From CADEDH01 sp047974625 (GTDB lineage: Bacteria; Actinomycetota; Acidimicrobiia; Acidimicrobiales; SZUA-35), in assembly GCA_047974625.1 (NCBI GenBank), contig JBKECK010000039.1, positions 9,051-73,050 on the forward strand: a stretch of 64,000 nt of DNA, read 5' to 3'. The notes under the pieces were generated by a model. The model saw nothing but the letters and a program-made list of their open reading frames with translations, searched no databases and was not told the DNA's origin. This document shows, piece by piece, positions 8,668 to 16,391 of the stretch. Position 1 is the first letter of the stretch; each line of letters starts with the position of its first letter. The position numbers were made by a program, and so were the translations under genes.

Positions 8668-10295
8668 TGGAGGATGCCGGCTGTGATCGGGTAGCCGTGG
8701 CCGTGGGGCTCCACCTGGCTATCGCCCACGTCGAGGCACTGGTCGACGAAGTAGGTGTGGTCGAGGTTCACCAGCCAGGCCCACACCGCGTCGGCCGGGG
8801 CGGTGAACCCCTGGCCCTCGTCGTCCAGCTGGGCCGCCCGCCAAAGGGCGTCGGCCTCCTCCTCGCTGGGGGCGGCTAGGGCCAGATCCAGGTAGTTGTC
8901 GACCACCTCGCTCTGGTAGTAGCCGGCGTTGAAGTACGCCACGCCGGCCAGGCTGGAGTGGTAGAGGTTGTACATCTCGGTCTGGTCGTGGCTTCCCCAG
9001 CCGAACACCACCGGATTGGCGTGCATCCGCCGCTCGATGTCATCCCAGGAGGCGCCATCCACCGCCACGTCGAGCCCGATCGGTGCCAGCATGTCGGCCA
9101 CCGCTACTGCCAGGCCCTGCCGGGTTAGGTCGGAGGCCGGGTAGATCAGGGTGAACGCGGCCGGCACACCGTCCTTGTCGACCACGCCGTCGCCGTCGGA
9201 GTCGACCCAGCCACCGTCGGCCAGGATCTGCCGGGCCCTCTCGGGGTCGGCGTCCTCGATGGCGGACGACGGCTCGAACCACGGCAGCCCGTCCACCGGG
9301 CCGTAGGCAGGGATGCCGTACCCGTCGAGGATGCCGTCGACCAGGCCGGTCCGGTCCACCGCCACGTTCACCGCCTGCCGGATGGCCAGATCGGCGGTGA
9401 CGTCGTTCCCGATCGGGTCGCCGGCCTCGGTCGTCTCCTCCTTGTCCGGTCGCGTCGGGAACAGGATCCCCCGGTTGTCGATCGACGTCACCGGGAGACG
9501 GGTCATCCCCGCCACGTCGGAGCTGGCCAACGCCGGCGGTACCGACGCCACGTCGACCTCCCCTGCCTGGGCCGCCGCCAGCGCCGCATCCTCCTCCAGG
9601 AACACCAGCACCAGGCGTTCGAACGCCGGCTGCTGGCCGTAGTACAGGTGGTTCCGCTCCACGATCAACTGCTGCCCCTCGTCCCACCGGACCAGCTGGT
9701 AGGGGCCCGAGCCGAGGGGTTCACGGCCATAGCCGTCATCGTGGCTGGCTTCAGGAACGATGCCCAGTGTGATCAGTCGATTGACGAAGGTGCTCTGCGG
9801 CGAGGTGAGCCGCAACTCGACGGTGGTGTCATCGACGGCCACTGCCTCATCAAGTGCCGTGAGATCGACCACGCCACCGGAGGTGGCAGCGGTGTTGAAT
9901 GTGTAGGCCACGTCGGATGTGGCCAGCGGAGTGCCGTCGGAGAACTGCACGTCGTCCCGGATGCTCACCGTCCACACCAACCCGTCGGGGCTCACCTCGT
10001 AGCCGGTGGCCAGGTCGTTCACCACGTTCAGATCGGCATCCCGGGTGAGCAGCGTCGACTGGAACAGCGGCGACCCGTAGCGACCCCACCCTAGGGTCGG
10101 GTCGTACCCCTCTTCCGGCTCGCCCCCCACGGCCAACACCAACTCCTCAGGCGCAGTCGACCCGTCGTCGGACGTCGACGCATCGTTCGACGGTCCGGAC
10201 TGTTCAGGATCGGACCCTCCGCAGGCTGAAGCCAGCAGGGCGAGAACCACAACTGGCGCCAGACGCCAGAGGTGATGACGGGATCGGTACGACAC
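8649..10295 (-). CDS. Nickel/peptide ABC transporter substrate-binding lipoprotein (SBP family 5)
   Basis: A 548-residue extracytoplasmic binding protein, first gene of the transporter operon. The N-terminus is a lipoprotein signal (RLAPVVVLALLASACGG, lipidated Cys at residue 25), then a Ser/Asp-rich linker, then the family-5 core with LATGYEVSPDGLVWT, FSDGTPLATSDVAYTF and LGSGPYQLVRWDEG. The GTG start has an AAGGAG site eight bases upstream. Peptide and nickel binding proteins share this fold. A decayed larC upstream, a Nur-like regulator and SodF next door argue for nickel. A poor TGC-N9-ACA half-match to a Nur box lies at 10330-10346, 35 bases before the start. Confidence 0.87.
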   Translation of the reverse strand: MSYRSRHHLWRLAPVVVLALLASACGGSDPEQSGPSNDASTSDDGSTAPEELVLAVGGEPEEGYDPTLGWGRYGSPLFQSTLLTRDADLNVVNDLATGYEVSPDGLVWTVSIRDDVQFSDGTPLATSDVAYTFNTAATSGGVVDLTALDEAVAVDDTTVELRLTSPQSTFVNRLITLGIVPEASHDDGYGREPLGSGPYQLVRWDEGQQLIVERNHLYYGQQPAFERLVLVFLEEDAALAAAQAGEVDVASVPPALASSDVAGMTRLPVTSIDNRGILFPTRPDKEETTEAGDPIGNDVTADLAIRQAVNVAVDRTGLVDGILDGYGIPAYGPVDGLPWFEPSSAIEDADPERARQILADGGWVDSDGDGVVDKDGVPAAFTLIYPASDLTRQGLAVAVADMLAPIGLDVAVDGASWDDIERRMHANPVVFGWGSHDQTEMYNLYHSSLAGVAYFNAGYYQSEVVDNYLDLALAAPSEEEADALWRAAQLDDEGQGFTAPADAVWAWLVNLDHTYFVDQCLDVGDSQVEPHGHGYPITAGILQWTWTC

Positions 10296-10380
10296 GGGCG
10301 GGGCTCCTTCTTTTACTTCGACATCGTTCTTGCGACTTGCTCACAGGACTTGTTCACAGCAGGCCGGGGACCGGATTGGC

Positions 10381-10831
10381 AGAGTGCGAACTTCGCTCAA
10401 CGGCCCGGTTGGCAGGACCCACGTCGAGGCCCCGAACCCGTCCCCGGACGGAATTGCCCACGGCAACGAGGTCGAGGTGACGTCCAGAGCGGACAGCGCC
10501 ACGCAGGCACCCACCCCATCGATCACGGTGTCGAGCGCCGACTTGGTGGACGTGCTCATCGTCGACCGCGACCCCGTGGATCCCGGCCTCGATCACGGCG
10601 ATGCGGTCGATCACCGCCACCGCAACGGCAGCCACGTCTGTCGCCGGGACGCCAGCCGGGAACACCGAGCAGTTTCAGGTCGGCGCGGATCCTCTCCAGC
10701 GAAGCGCTGGCGTCCACCAACGCGCTCAGCGGCATGTCCCCGCTCACCCCGGTCACCGGATCGATGTGCAGGTGTGACCCATGGACCCGGTCGCGGCTGG
10801 TGGCTGTGTTCAACGGTGTGCTGACGGTCAT
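10381..10831 (-). pseudogene. larC: Decayed nickel insertion protein LarC
   Basis: LarC inserts nickel into the pincer cofactor of lactate racemase-type enzymes. The ATG at 10831 has an AAAGGAG site and opens a LarC-like N-terminus, HLHIDPVTGVSGDMPLSALV, then LKLLGVPGW. The similarity then jumps frame at about 10650 to AVIDRIAVIEAGIHGVAVDD and EHVHQVGA (the VHFHEVGA motif of LarC), and again at about 10530 to LDTVIDGVGACVALSALDV with SLPWAIPSGDGFGASTWVLP. About 60 residues expected between the first two blocks are missing, and everything beyond the third is lost; intact LarC has about 400 residues. It reads in the same direction as the transporter genes and probably once led that operon. Confidence 0.75.
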
Positions 10832-10905
10832 CGGCAGACGGCTCCTTTCGAGAGTCGGACTGCGGCCGGATCGGCCGGAGAGGGACGGTCGCGCCCTACC
10901 GTGAG

Positions 10906-11358
10906 GTGGTGGATCCGGTCGTGGTGAGAGAGCAGCTGCGGGCACTGGGACAACGCTGGACCCCAGCGCGAGCAGCGGTGCTCGACGTGATCGGCTCCAC
11001 CGACGCCCACCTCTCGGCCGACCAGATCAGCCACGCCGTGAGCGAACACCTCCCCGACGTCCACCGGGCCACCGTGTTCCGCGTCCTCGACCGCATGGTC
11101 GAACTCGGCGTCATCGCCCACGTCCACCTGCCCCACGGCGCCACCACCTACCACCTCCGTACACACAACGATCCGATGCATCTCCACGTCCGGTGCCGAA
11201 CCTGTGAGCGGGTCTTCGACGTCGACCCCGACGTGCTGGACGATGCCGCCCGCGACCTAGCCGACTCGATCGGGTTCCAACTCGACGCCGATCATGTCGC
11301 CCTCTCCGGGCGATGCCAGGACTGCAGCACCGAGCCAGCCGCGCCCGACACCGAGTAG
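10906..11358 (+). CDS. Fur-family metalloregulator, probably nickel-responsive (Nur-like)
   Basis: A 150-residue DNA-binding repressor. The winged helix runs from about residue 10 to 85 (recognition region HLPDVHRATVFRVLDRMVE). The dimer/metal domain follows, with the metal-site stretch THNDPMHLHVRC and two CxxC pairs (Cys97/100 and Cys137/140) that bind the structural zinc in this family. Start is uncertain: GTG at 10906, 10909 or 10921 all fit and no strong ribosome site is seen. It is divergent from the larC relic and transporter, and convergent with sodF. In Streptomyces coelicolor Nur represses both nickel uptake and sodF, so this setting favours Nur over Zur or Fur; the metal is inferred. 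Confidence 0.8.
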   Translation: MVDPVVVREQLRALGQRWTPARAAVLDVIGSTDAHLSADQISHAVSEHLPDVHRATVFRVLDRMVELGVIAHVHLPHGATTYHLRTHNDPMHLHVRCRTCERVFDVDPDVLDDAARDLADSIGFQLDADHVALSGRCQDCSTEPAAPDTE

Positions 11359-11437
11359 CCCTGACGCCACGGGGCTGGCGATCGTTCCGGCCGCCCAGCC
11401 CGGCTTCCACCTCCAGGTGGCACCGGCACGGGGTCCG

Positions 11438-12040
11438 TCACCTCGACGAGGCTGCTACGAACCGGTCGACCACGTTGTCCCAGTTCACGATCGTCCAGAG
11501 CGCATCGACGTAGTCGGCCTTGACGTTGCGGTACTGGAGATAGAACGCGTGTTCCCAGATATCGAACACCAGCAACGGAGTCGTGCTGGGCGAGTGGTTC
11601 GCCTGATGGTCTTGGATCTGCTCGACCATGAGCCGCTTGCTCAGGCTGTCGTAGGACAGCGCCCCCCAACCCGATCCCTGCACGCCGTTCGTCACCGCCG
11701 TCAGATGAGCCCTGAATTGTTCGAATCCGCCGAAGTCCCTGTCGATCGCCTCGGCCAGAACCCCATCCGGCTCGCCTCCACCATCGGGCGAGAGATTGGT
11801 CCAGTAGATCGAGTGCAGCGCGTGCCCCGACAGGTGGAACGCAAGGGTCTTCTCCAACCCCACGATCCCATCGTACGAACCTGAGGCCCGCGCTTCGGCC
11901 AGCTGATCCGACACCCTGTTCGCCCCGAGGACGTAGGCGGCGTGGTGCTTGTCGTGGTGCAACTCGATGATCGACCCCGAAATGGCGGGCTCCAACGCCC
12001 CGTGGTCGTACGGAAGGTCCGGCAATGTGTAGACGTTCAT
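11438..12040 (-). CDS. sodF: Iron/manganese superoxide dismutase, SodF type
   Basis: A 200-residue cytoplasmic enzyme that dismutates superoxide. All four metal ligands are visible: His28 (ELHHDKHH), His76 (GHALHSIYW), Asp160 and His164 (LLVFDIWEHAFY). The IQDHQAN stretch before the Asp carries the His-Gln pair seen in actinobacterial iron enzymes, and the protein as a whole resembles Streptomyces SodF more than manganese SodA, so iron is the likelier metal. The ATG at 12040 has GGAG just upstream. A Nur-type inverted repeat lies 24 bases before the start, suggesting repression when nickel is available. It converges with the Fur-family gene. Confidence 0.88.
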   Translation of the reverse strand: MNVYTLPDLPYDHGALEPAISGSIIELHHDKHHAAYVLGANRVSDQLAEARASGSYDGIVGLEKTLAFHLSGHALHSIYWTNLSPDGGGEPDGVLAEAIDRDFGGFEQFRAHLTAVTNGVQGSGWGALSYDSLSKRLMVEQIQDHQANHSPSTTPLLVFDIWEHAFYLQYRNVKADYVDALWTIVNWDNVVDRFVAASSR

Positions 12041-12063
12041 GAGACTCCGACCCTACCCGTTAA

Positions 12064-12080
12064 ATGCGATCAAGTCGCAT
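12064..12080 (-). promoter_or_regulatory. Nur-box-like operator in the sodF promoter
   Basis: A perfect inverted repeat, ATGCGA then TCAAG then TCGCAT, sits 24-40 bases upstream of the sodF ATG. It has the same geometry as the published Streptomyces Nur box (tTGCaa-N5-ttGCAA): 6-5-6 spacing with TGC and GCA cores nine bases apart. With a Fur-family gene 700 bases away this is a strong operator candidate. Confidence 0.6.
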
Positions 12081-12089
12081 CTAGATGGG

Positions 12090-12262
12090 TTCTTGCGGTC
12101 CTCCAAGTTGGCCATGTCCGTCGACTCAAGGCCGTCGTGGGGCGGGCCCTGCAACTGGCCTGGGGTCTGGGTGCCGGACCGGCCGACACCTGGGTGGTAG
12201 ATCTGGACTCCACGAGCTGTGAAGTCCACGGCTACGCCAAAGGGACCGCCTACGGCTACCCC
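12090..12262 (+). mobile_element. IS1380-type transposase fragment
   Basis: One frame reads VGHVRRLKAVVGRALQLAW, then GLGAGPADTWVVDLDSTSCE and VHGYAKGTAYGYP. This is the region around the first catalytic Asp (VVDLDST) of IS1380-family transposases, with the CEVHG and AYGY motifs. Only about 58 codons remain; start, the rest of the DDE domain and the terminal repeats are gone. The fragment begins directly upstream of the sodF promoter and ends just before a 5'-truncated VOC gene, so it probably marks an old insertion and deletion. Confidence 0.65.
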
Positions 12263-12288
12263 ACGACCGAAGCCGCCCACGCCCCCGA

Positions 12289-12621
12289 CTCGTCGTCCCC
12301 TCTCCCGACGAGGCCTCCGACTATTACCAGCAGGCCCTCGGCGCCTGTCAGACCGCACGCTTCGCCATGCCGGACGGCACTGTGGTGGAGGTGGAGCTGG
12401 TGATCGACGACGCGGTGCTCACCCTCACCCAGGAAGTGAGGGAGTGGGGACTGATCGGCCCGACCACCCTCGGTGGCTCGGCGTCGCTGATCACCTTGGA
12501 GGTGGATCACGCCCGGAAGGTGGCCGAGCGCATGGTGGCCTGCGGTGGTTGTCCCATCGAGGACCATCCCAACGGCCGCTGTGAGGGTCGGGTGGCCGAT
12601 CCCTTCGGCCACCTGTGGATC
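12289..12621 (+). pseudogene. 5'-truncated, frameshifted VOC-domain gene
   Basis: The frame reads LVVPSPDEASDYYQQALG, then MPDGTVVEVELVIDDAVL and, at the end, EGRVADPFGHLWI, which is a PhnB-like VOC domain lacking its first strand and any start codon. Upstream sequence changes to the IS1380 relic. At 12615 the similarity continues into another frame (HPIGFVDESQV), which is the start of the next VOC gene. The two may once have been one two-domain protein that was cut by the insertion at its 5' end and by a frameshift in the middle. Confidence 0.6.
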
Positions 12622-13055
12622 CCACCCACCCCATCGGCTTCGTCGACGAGTCCCAGGTCACCGGCGAGCGGACCGACGGGCCCGCCGCCACCGATGGCGA
12701 CCTGGCGGCCGTCAATCGGATCGTTCCCAACCTCAGCGTCACCGATCACGACGCCACCGTGGAGTTCTACACCACCCTTCTCGGCCTGGAGGTGATGATG
12801 GACCATGGCTGGATCGTCACCCTGACCTCACCGGAGCGGATGTCAGCCCAGCTGAGTGTCCTCGCCCCGGGGATCGAGGCCAATCAGCTGCCGATGTTCA
12901 GCATCGAGGTGGCCGACGTCCGGGCCGCCCACGACCGCTTCACCGAGGCTGGGGTGACGATCGCCTACCCCCTCACCGTCGAGCCCTGGGGTATCGAGCG
13001 GTTCTTCGCTCTCGATCCCAGCGGTCACCTCATCAACATCCTCCAGCACGCGTAA
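12615..13055 (+). CDS. VOC family protein
   Basis: A 146-residue VOC domain: VNRIVPNLSVTDHDATVEFY begins the first module and MFSIEVADVRAAHDRFTEAG the second, ending in FFALDPSGHLINILQHA. The only in-frame start is the GTG at 12615, inside the preceding broken VOC domain, and no good ribosome site precedes it. This gene may therefore be the second half of a broken two-domain protein and may not be expressed on its own. The substrate is unknown. It overlaps the end of the AraC relic on the opposite strand. Confidence 0.6.
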   Translation: MDPTHPIGFVDESQVTGERTDGPAATDGDLAAVNRIVPNLSVTDHDATVEFYTTLLGLEVMMDHGWIVTLTSPERMSAQLSVLAPGIEANQLPMFSIEVADVRAAHDRFTEAGVTIAYPLTVEPWGIERFFALDPSGHLINILQHA

Positions 13056-13680
13056 GGTCCCCCGCCACCGGTGCCGGCCCCGGCGGTGGGGAGATGGTTG
13101 ATCCCCTCGGCTCCCAGCGCGAGCAGAGCAGTGGGGGTCACCCCGGTCAGGGCCCGGATCTCCCGGGTCAGGTGGGCCTGATCGGCGCACCCGTTGACCA
13201 CCTCCACCTCGGCCAGTGACACCCCACCAGCCCGGCGCAGGGCCCACAGGGTCGACTGGAACCGAGCCGGCCGCTGATAGCGCTTGGGAACGACGCCCAC
13301 CGTCCGCCGGAACGCCGGGACCAGCTGTCGACGGTCGATGCCAACACGGTCGGCCAGCGCCCACCGGCATCCCCTCGCGGACAGCCCGCTCGGCGGCCAC
13401 CACCCGCCGGTCGGTTGGATCGGCTCCCGGGGCCCGGCGGTGCCTGGCCACCAGCTCCACGGCCAGGGCCTCCATCCGGTCGAGGATCCCGGACGGCTGG
13501 TGCCACCCATCGATGGGGACTGGCACCGGGGCCGAAAGCTGGTCGAGGTCGACCGCCATGTCGACGAGGGCGTCGGCCGGTGCGGCACCTCCTTCACCGA
13601 CGGGCCCGCCTCACCGACCTCCACCCACATCGCGTCGACCACGCCGGCCAGCAGCGGGTGGGGTGGGCGCCGGATCCCGT
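13025..13680 (-). pseudogene. AraC-family regulator, frameshifted
   Basis: The C-terminal double helix-turn-helix is well kept: LADRVGIDRRQLVPAFRR, then CADQAHLTREIRALTGVTPT. The N-terminal half is split over frames: LLAGVVDAMWVEVGEAGPSV in the same frame as the DNA-binding part, then MAVDLDQLSAPVPVPIDGW and ILDRMEALAVELVARHRR in another frame (13559 to about 13370) before the sequence returns to the first. At least two frameshifts and a deletion of much of the ligand domain are needed. It probably no longer makes a full regulator. Confidence 0.6.
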
Positions 13681-13908
13681 CACGACGCCCCCGCACCGGC
13701 CGGACAACCCCGAGGTGTAGATGCCGTCGGCTGGGGTTGTCGGGGCCGCGTCGCCGCTCGGGCGGCACCGAACGCCGCGGTCAGTCCAAACCGCCGACGG
13801 TGATGACGGTGCGGTCTCCCGCCGTGCGGGCTCGTCGGGCGCTGCGTGGGTGAGGATCGCCGTGACACCAACGCCTTCGAGTATCCGCCGTCGCCGCTTG
13901 ATCGGCTA

Positions 13909-14133
13909 CCGGGCATCGACCGGCACGGAGATGCCCCGACCAGGAGCACCCCGAGGCCGGCAACCACCGGCTCCCACCCTTGGCCATGACGACTGCGGCG
14001 CGGGCGACAGCTTCGACACCGTGGGCGATGAACATCTGGGCCACCGAACGGCCTGCTCCCAGAGGTGGCCATGGCTGAGCGTCCGCTCGCTCGTCACGAC
14101 CGCTGAACGGTCGGCGCACGCGGGCGGCCGCAT
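13909..14133 (-). pseudogene. NRPS-type adenylation domain fragment, frameshifted
   Basis: Four protein-like blocks join end to end across three frames: ACADRSAVVTSERTLSHGHL (14133-14041), SVAQMFIAHGVEAVARAAVV ending MAKG (14047-13978), WEPVVAGLGVLLVGA (13976-13931), ISVPVDAR (13932-13909). Together they give the N-terminal A1-A2 part of an AMP-forming adenylation domain (RTLSY.EL...AVVM.KGWE.VVA.LGVL..GA..VPVDA). Nothing of the later core motifs remains. The rest of 13681-14341 has no supportable gene. Confidence 0.6.
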
Positions 14134-14341
14134 CGAGGGAACAGCGGCTGGAGCAGGTCATCGGCCGCCGGCACGCTCGTGTCAACGGCCTCTCCTTCGG
14201 CGAGTCGCCACTCGGCGGGGAGATCAATGTCCACCAAGTGGTCTCAGGCTCGGCCGACTCGCGCCCTGAGCTCAGCCCCTCTCACTCCACGACTATCCAA
14301 CCACGGCCAACACGTGCATTCTCTGACGCGCTCCGGTCCTC

Positions 14342-14737
14342 TCAGGCCGCGACCACACGCGCCGGCGTGAAGGTGGCGATCACACGATCACCGGGAATGT
14401 CGAGTATCTCGATCGGCGTGCTGTATCGCTCGGCGAACTTGGGGAGCAACGTCTTGTCGGGATCGGGGGCGAGTTCGACGGTGGCGCGGATCTCGAGGGT
14501 CCGATAGGGGTTGGCGGGGTCCAGGATGAACAGGGTGGCCTTGGCGTTCCGGACCAGATTCCTGTACTTCTGCCGGTCGGTGGTGATAGAGGTCTTGAGG
14601 ACGCCGTCGTCGTCGACGAGGTACCATACCGCCGTTGACTGGGGGAGGCCGTCGACTCCGACCGTGGTGAAGACCGCGGTGTGGGCTCCGTCGAGCAGGT
14701 CGGCGTGCGTATCGGGTACTTCGATCCTGGTGGTCAT
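14342..14737 (-). CDS. PPOX-class flavin/F420-dependent oxidoreductase
   Basis: A 131-residue split-barrel protein of the pyridoxamine-phosphate-oxidase-like family; many actinobacterial members use coenzyme F420, others FMN or haem. Seen: the first strand pair AVFTTVGVDGLPQSTAVWYL, the LKTSITTDRQKYRNL phosphate-binding stretch and LFILDPANPYRTLEIRATVE. Length and layout match the TIGR03618-like F420-binding group. The ATG at 14737 has GGGAG 11 bases upstream. It follows the TetR gene by 70 bases on the same strand, so both are probably transcribed together and repressed through the operator at 15511-15534. Confidence 0.82.
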   Translation of the reverse strand: MTTRIEVPDTHADLLDGAHTAVFTTVGVDGLPQSTAVWYLVDDDGVLKTSITTDRQKYRNLVRNAKATLFILDPANPYRTLEIRATVELAPDPDKTLLPKFAERYSTPIEILDIPGDRVIATFTPARVVAA

Positions 14738-14807
14738 GCTCGTGAGCTCCCGGTCGCTTCCACACTGGGCAGTGGCGGGGCACCGAAGTCGGTGGCGTCG
14801 ATGGCGT

Positions 14808-15494
14808 TCATGAGCCCTCCTTGGGCGGTCGTGGGTCGGCTTGAGGTGGGTCGAGGAGGCCGGCGCGGCGACTATTGGCGCGCATGGCGGCGAGCATGCG
14901 CCGGGGTGAGGGTGCGACCGGGCCCGGTGTGGCAGCTTCAGCACGCAGCCCGTCGATGAGGAGGTGGATGAGACGCCGTGACGCCTCTGATGAGGCTCGA
15001 TGCGCGCGGGCAACGAGTCCGGCGTTGGCCTGGAGGATCACCATCATGTCTTCGGCGGTTGCGTCGGCGCGTAGGGCCCCGGCTGTCTTGGCTCGTTCGA
15101 TGACCTCGGTGAGTCCGCCGAAGGCTTGGTCGCGCAGGGCTTTGATCTCGGGGGCCATCGAGACGTCCATGGTGATGAGGTCGGCGATGCCCCGGTCATG
15201 CACCTGCATCTCTCCTGCGGCCTCGAGGTAGTTGCAGAGCCCGCGCCACGGGTCAGGCGCTGCGAGCGCCGTGGCGACCGCCTTGTCGTGGTCGACCATG
15301 CGATCGGCGAACACCGCTGCGATCAGGTCGACGCGACGGGGGAAGCGCCGGTAGAGGGTGGCGTTGCCGATCCCGGCCCGGCGGGCGATCTCGTCGAGCG
15401 GTACCTCGAGCCCGCGTTCGGCCATCACCTCTCGTGCCGCGGTCACGATCGCGGTGCGGTTGCGAGCGGCGTCAGAGCGAAGCGAAGGGGTCAT
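14808..15494 (-). CDS. TetR-family repressor
   Basis: A 228-residue regulator. The N-terminal helix-turn-helix is clear (VPLDEIARRAGIGNATLYRR, residues about 31-50), followed by the FPRRVDLIAAVFADRM helix and an all-helical ligand domain of the SCO/YcdC-like type with the C-terminal segment RRLIHLLIDGLRAEA. It is divergent from the maleylpyruvate isomerase-type gene, and the shared 87-base region contains a long palindrome that is its likely operator. It therefore probably controls itself, the PPOX gene and the four-gene plus-strand operon. The inducer is unknown. Confidence 0.87.
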   Translation of the reverse strand: MTPSLRSDAARNRTAIVTAAREVMAERGLEVPLDEIARRAGIGNATLYRRFPRRVDLIAAVFADRMVDHDKAVATALAAPDPWRGLCNYLEAAGEMQVHDRGIADLITMDVSMAPEIKALRDQAFGGLTEVIERAKTAGALRADATAEDMMVILQANAGLVARAHRASSEASRRLIHLLIDGLRAEAATPGPVAPSPRRMLAAMRANSRRAGLLDPPQADPRPPKEGS

Positions 15495-15510
15495 GGCAGG
15501 CCATCGGCAA

Positions 15511-15534
15511 TAAGTGGGGAATACTCCCCACTTA
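15511..15534. promoter_or_regulatory. Palindromic operator between tetR and the divergent operon
   Basis: Ten-base arms TAAGTGGGGA and TCCCCACTTA are perfectly complementary across a four-base centre (ATAC). The site lies 17 bases before the tetR start and 48 before the divergent gene, the expected place for a TetR-family operator controlling both directions. Confidence 0.7.
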
Positions 15535-15581
15535 CGTTAGGTTATGGACGGGTGAACCGCAACCACCCGCCAAGGAACCTC

Positions 15582-16358
15582 GTGACTTGTCAAGCCCTCA
15601 CCCCTATCGAAGCCCTCGCTGTCTCGCATCGCCGCCTGGACGCGGTCGTCTCCTCGCTCGACGATCCGGCGATCGGCGCCCCCGCCTATCCGAGCGAGTG
15701 GTCGATCGCCCAGGTGCTGTCCCACCTCGGCTCCGGCGCGGTCATCACCCGCCGCCGCCTTGTAGCTGAGCTGGCGGGCGAGACGGTGCCCGAACAGTTC
15801 GCGCCATCGGTGTGGGACGAGTGGGACGCAAGGGCGGAGCGAGCCCAGGTCGATGACGGCCTTGCCGCCGATGCCGAGTTGCTCGCCGCGTTCGACTCCG
15901 TCTCCGACACGCAGCGGGCGGTGTTCTCCTTCGCTCTGGGGCCGATGAGCGGCGACTTCGATGCCTTCGTCGGGTTGCGGCTCAACGAGCACGCCCTACA
16001 CACCTGGGACGTCGAGGTCACCGAGCATCCCGACGCGACGATCCCGACCGAGATCGCCGAGTTGGTCGTCGACAACCTCGACCTGATCGCTCGGTTCACC
16101 GCCCAGCCCACCCCCGGGGACCCAGCGACGATCACGGTCGCCACCACCGGCCCGACCCGGCGCGTCGCAATCGAGCTCACCACGCAGGGCGCCACCTTGG
16201 CCACCGCGGCCGATGGGGGCGACGCCGATCTCACTCTGCCCGCCGAGGCACTCATCCGGCTCATCTACGGCCGCCTCGACCCGGACCACTCCCCCTCGTC
16301 CGTGACCGGCGACGCGGAGCTGCTCGACCGGCTGCGGTCCACCTACCCCGGCCCCTGA
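15582..16358 (+). CDS. Maleylpyruvate isomerase family mycothiol-dependent enzyme
   Basis: A 258-residue DinB/MDMPI-fold protein (TIGR03083-like). The N-terminal helical bundle starts at ALAVSHRRLDAVVSSLDD and has the typical WSIAQVLSHLGSGA segment with a metal-binding His; LRLNEHALHTWDVEV carries the second His cluster of the family. The C-terminal part (about residues 170-258) is the alpha-beta SCP-like domain common in these proteins. The GTG at 15582 follows AAGGA. Such enzymes use mycothiol as cofactor, which fits an actinobacterium. It begins the operon that continues with the monooxygenase gene; the natural substrate is unknown. Confidence 0.78.
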   Translation: MTCQALTPIEALAVSHRRLDAVVSSLDDPAIGAPAYPSEWSIAQVLSHLGSGAVITRRRLVAELAGETVPEQFAPSVWDEWDARAERAQVDDGLAADAELLAAFDSVSDTQRAVFSFALGPMSGDFDAFVGLRLNEHALHTWDVEVTEHPDATIPTEIAELVVDNLDLIARFTAQPTPGDPATITVATTGPTRRVAIELTTQGATLATAADGGDADLTLPAEALIRLIYGRLDPDHSPSSVTGDAELLDRLRSTYPGP

Positions 16359-16391
16359 CCCTTCCGCCCCCTGAACGCAAGGACCATTGCC

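Noticed and set aside
11405..11421. CCACCT/AGGTGG hairpin between the convergent Fur-family and sodF genes as a terminator
   Set aside because: The stem is only five base pairs with a four-base loop and no T-run.
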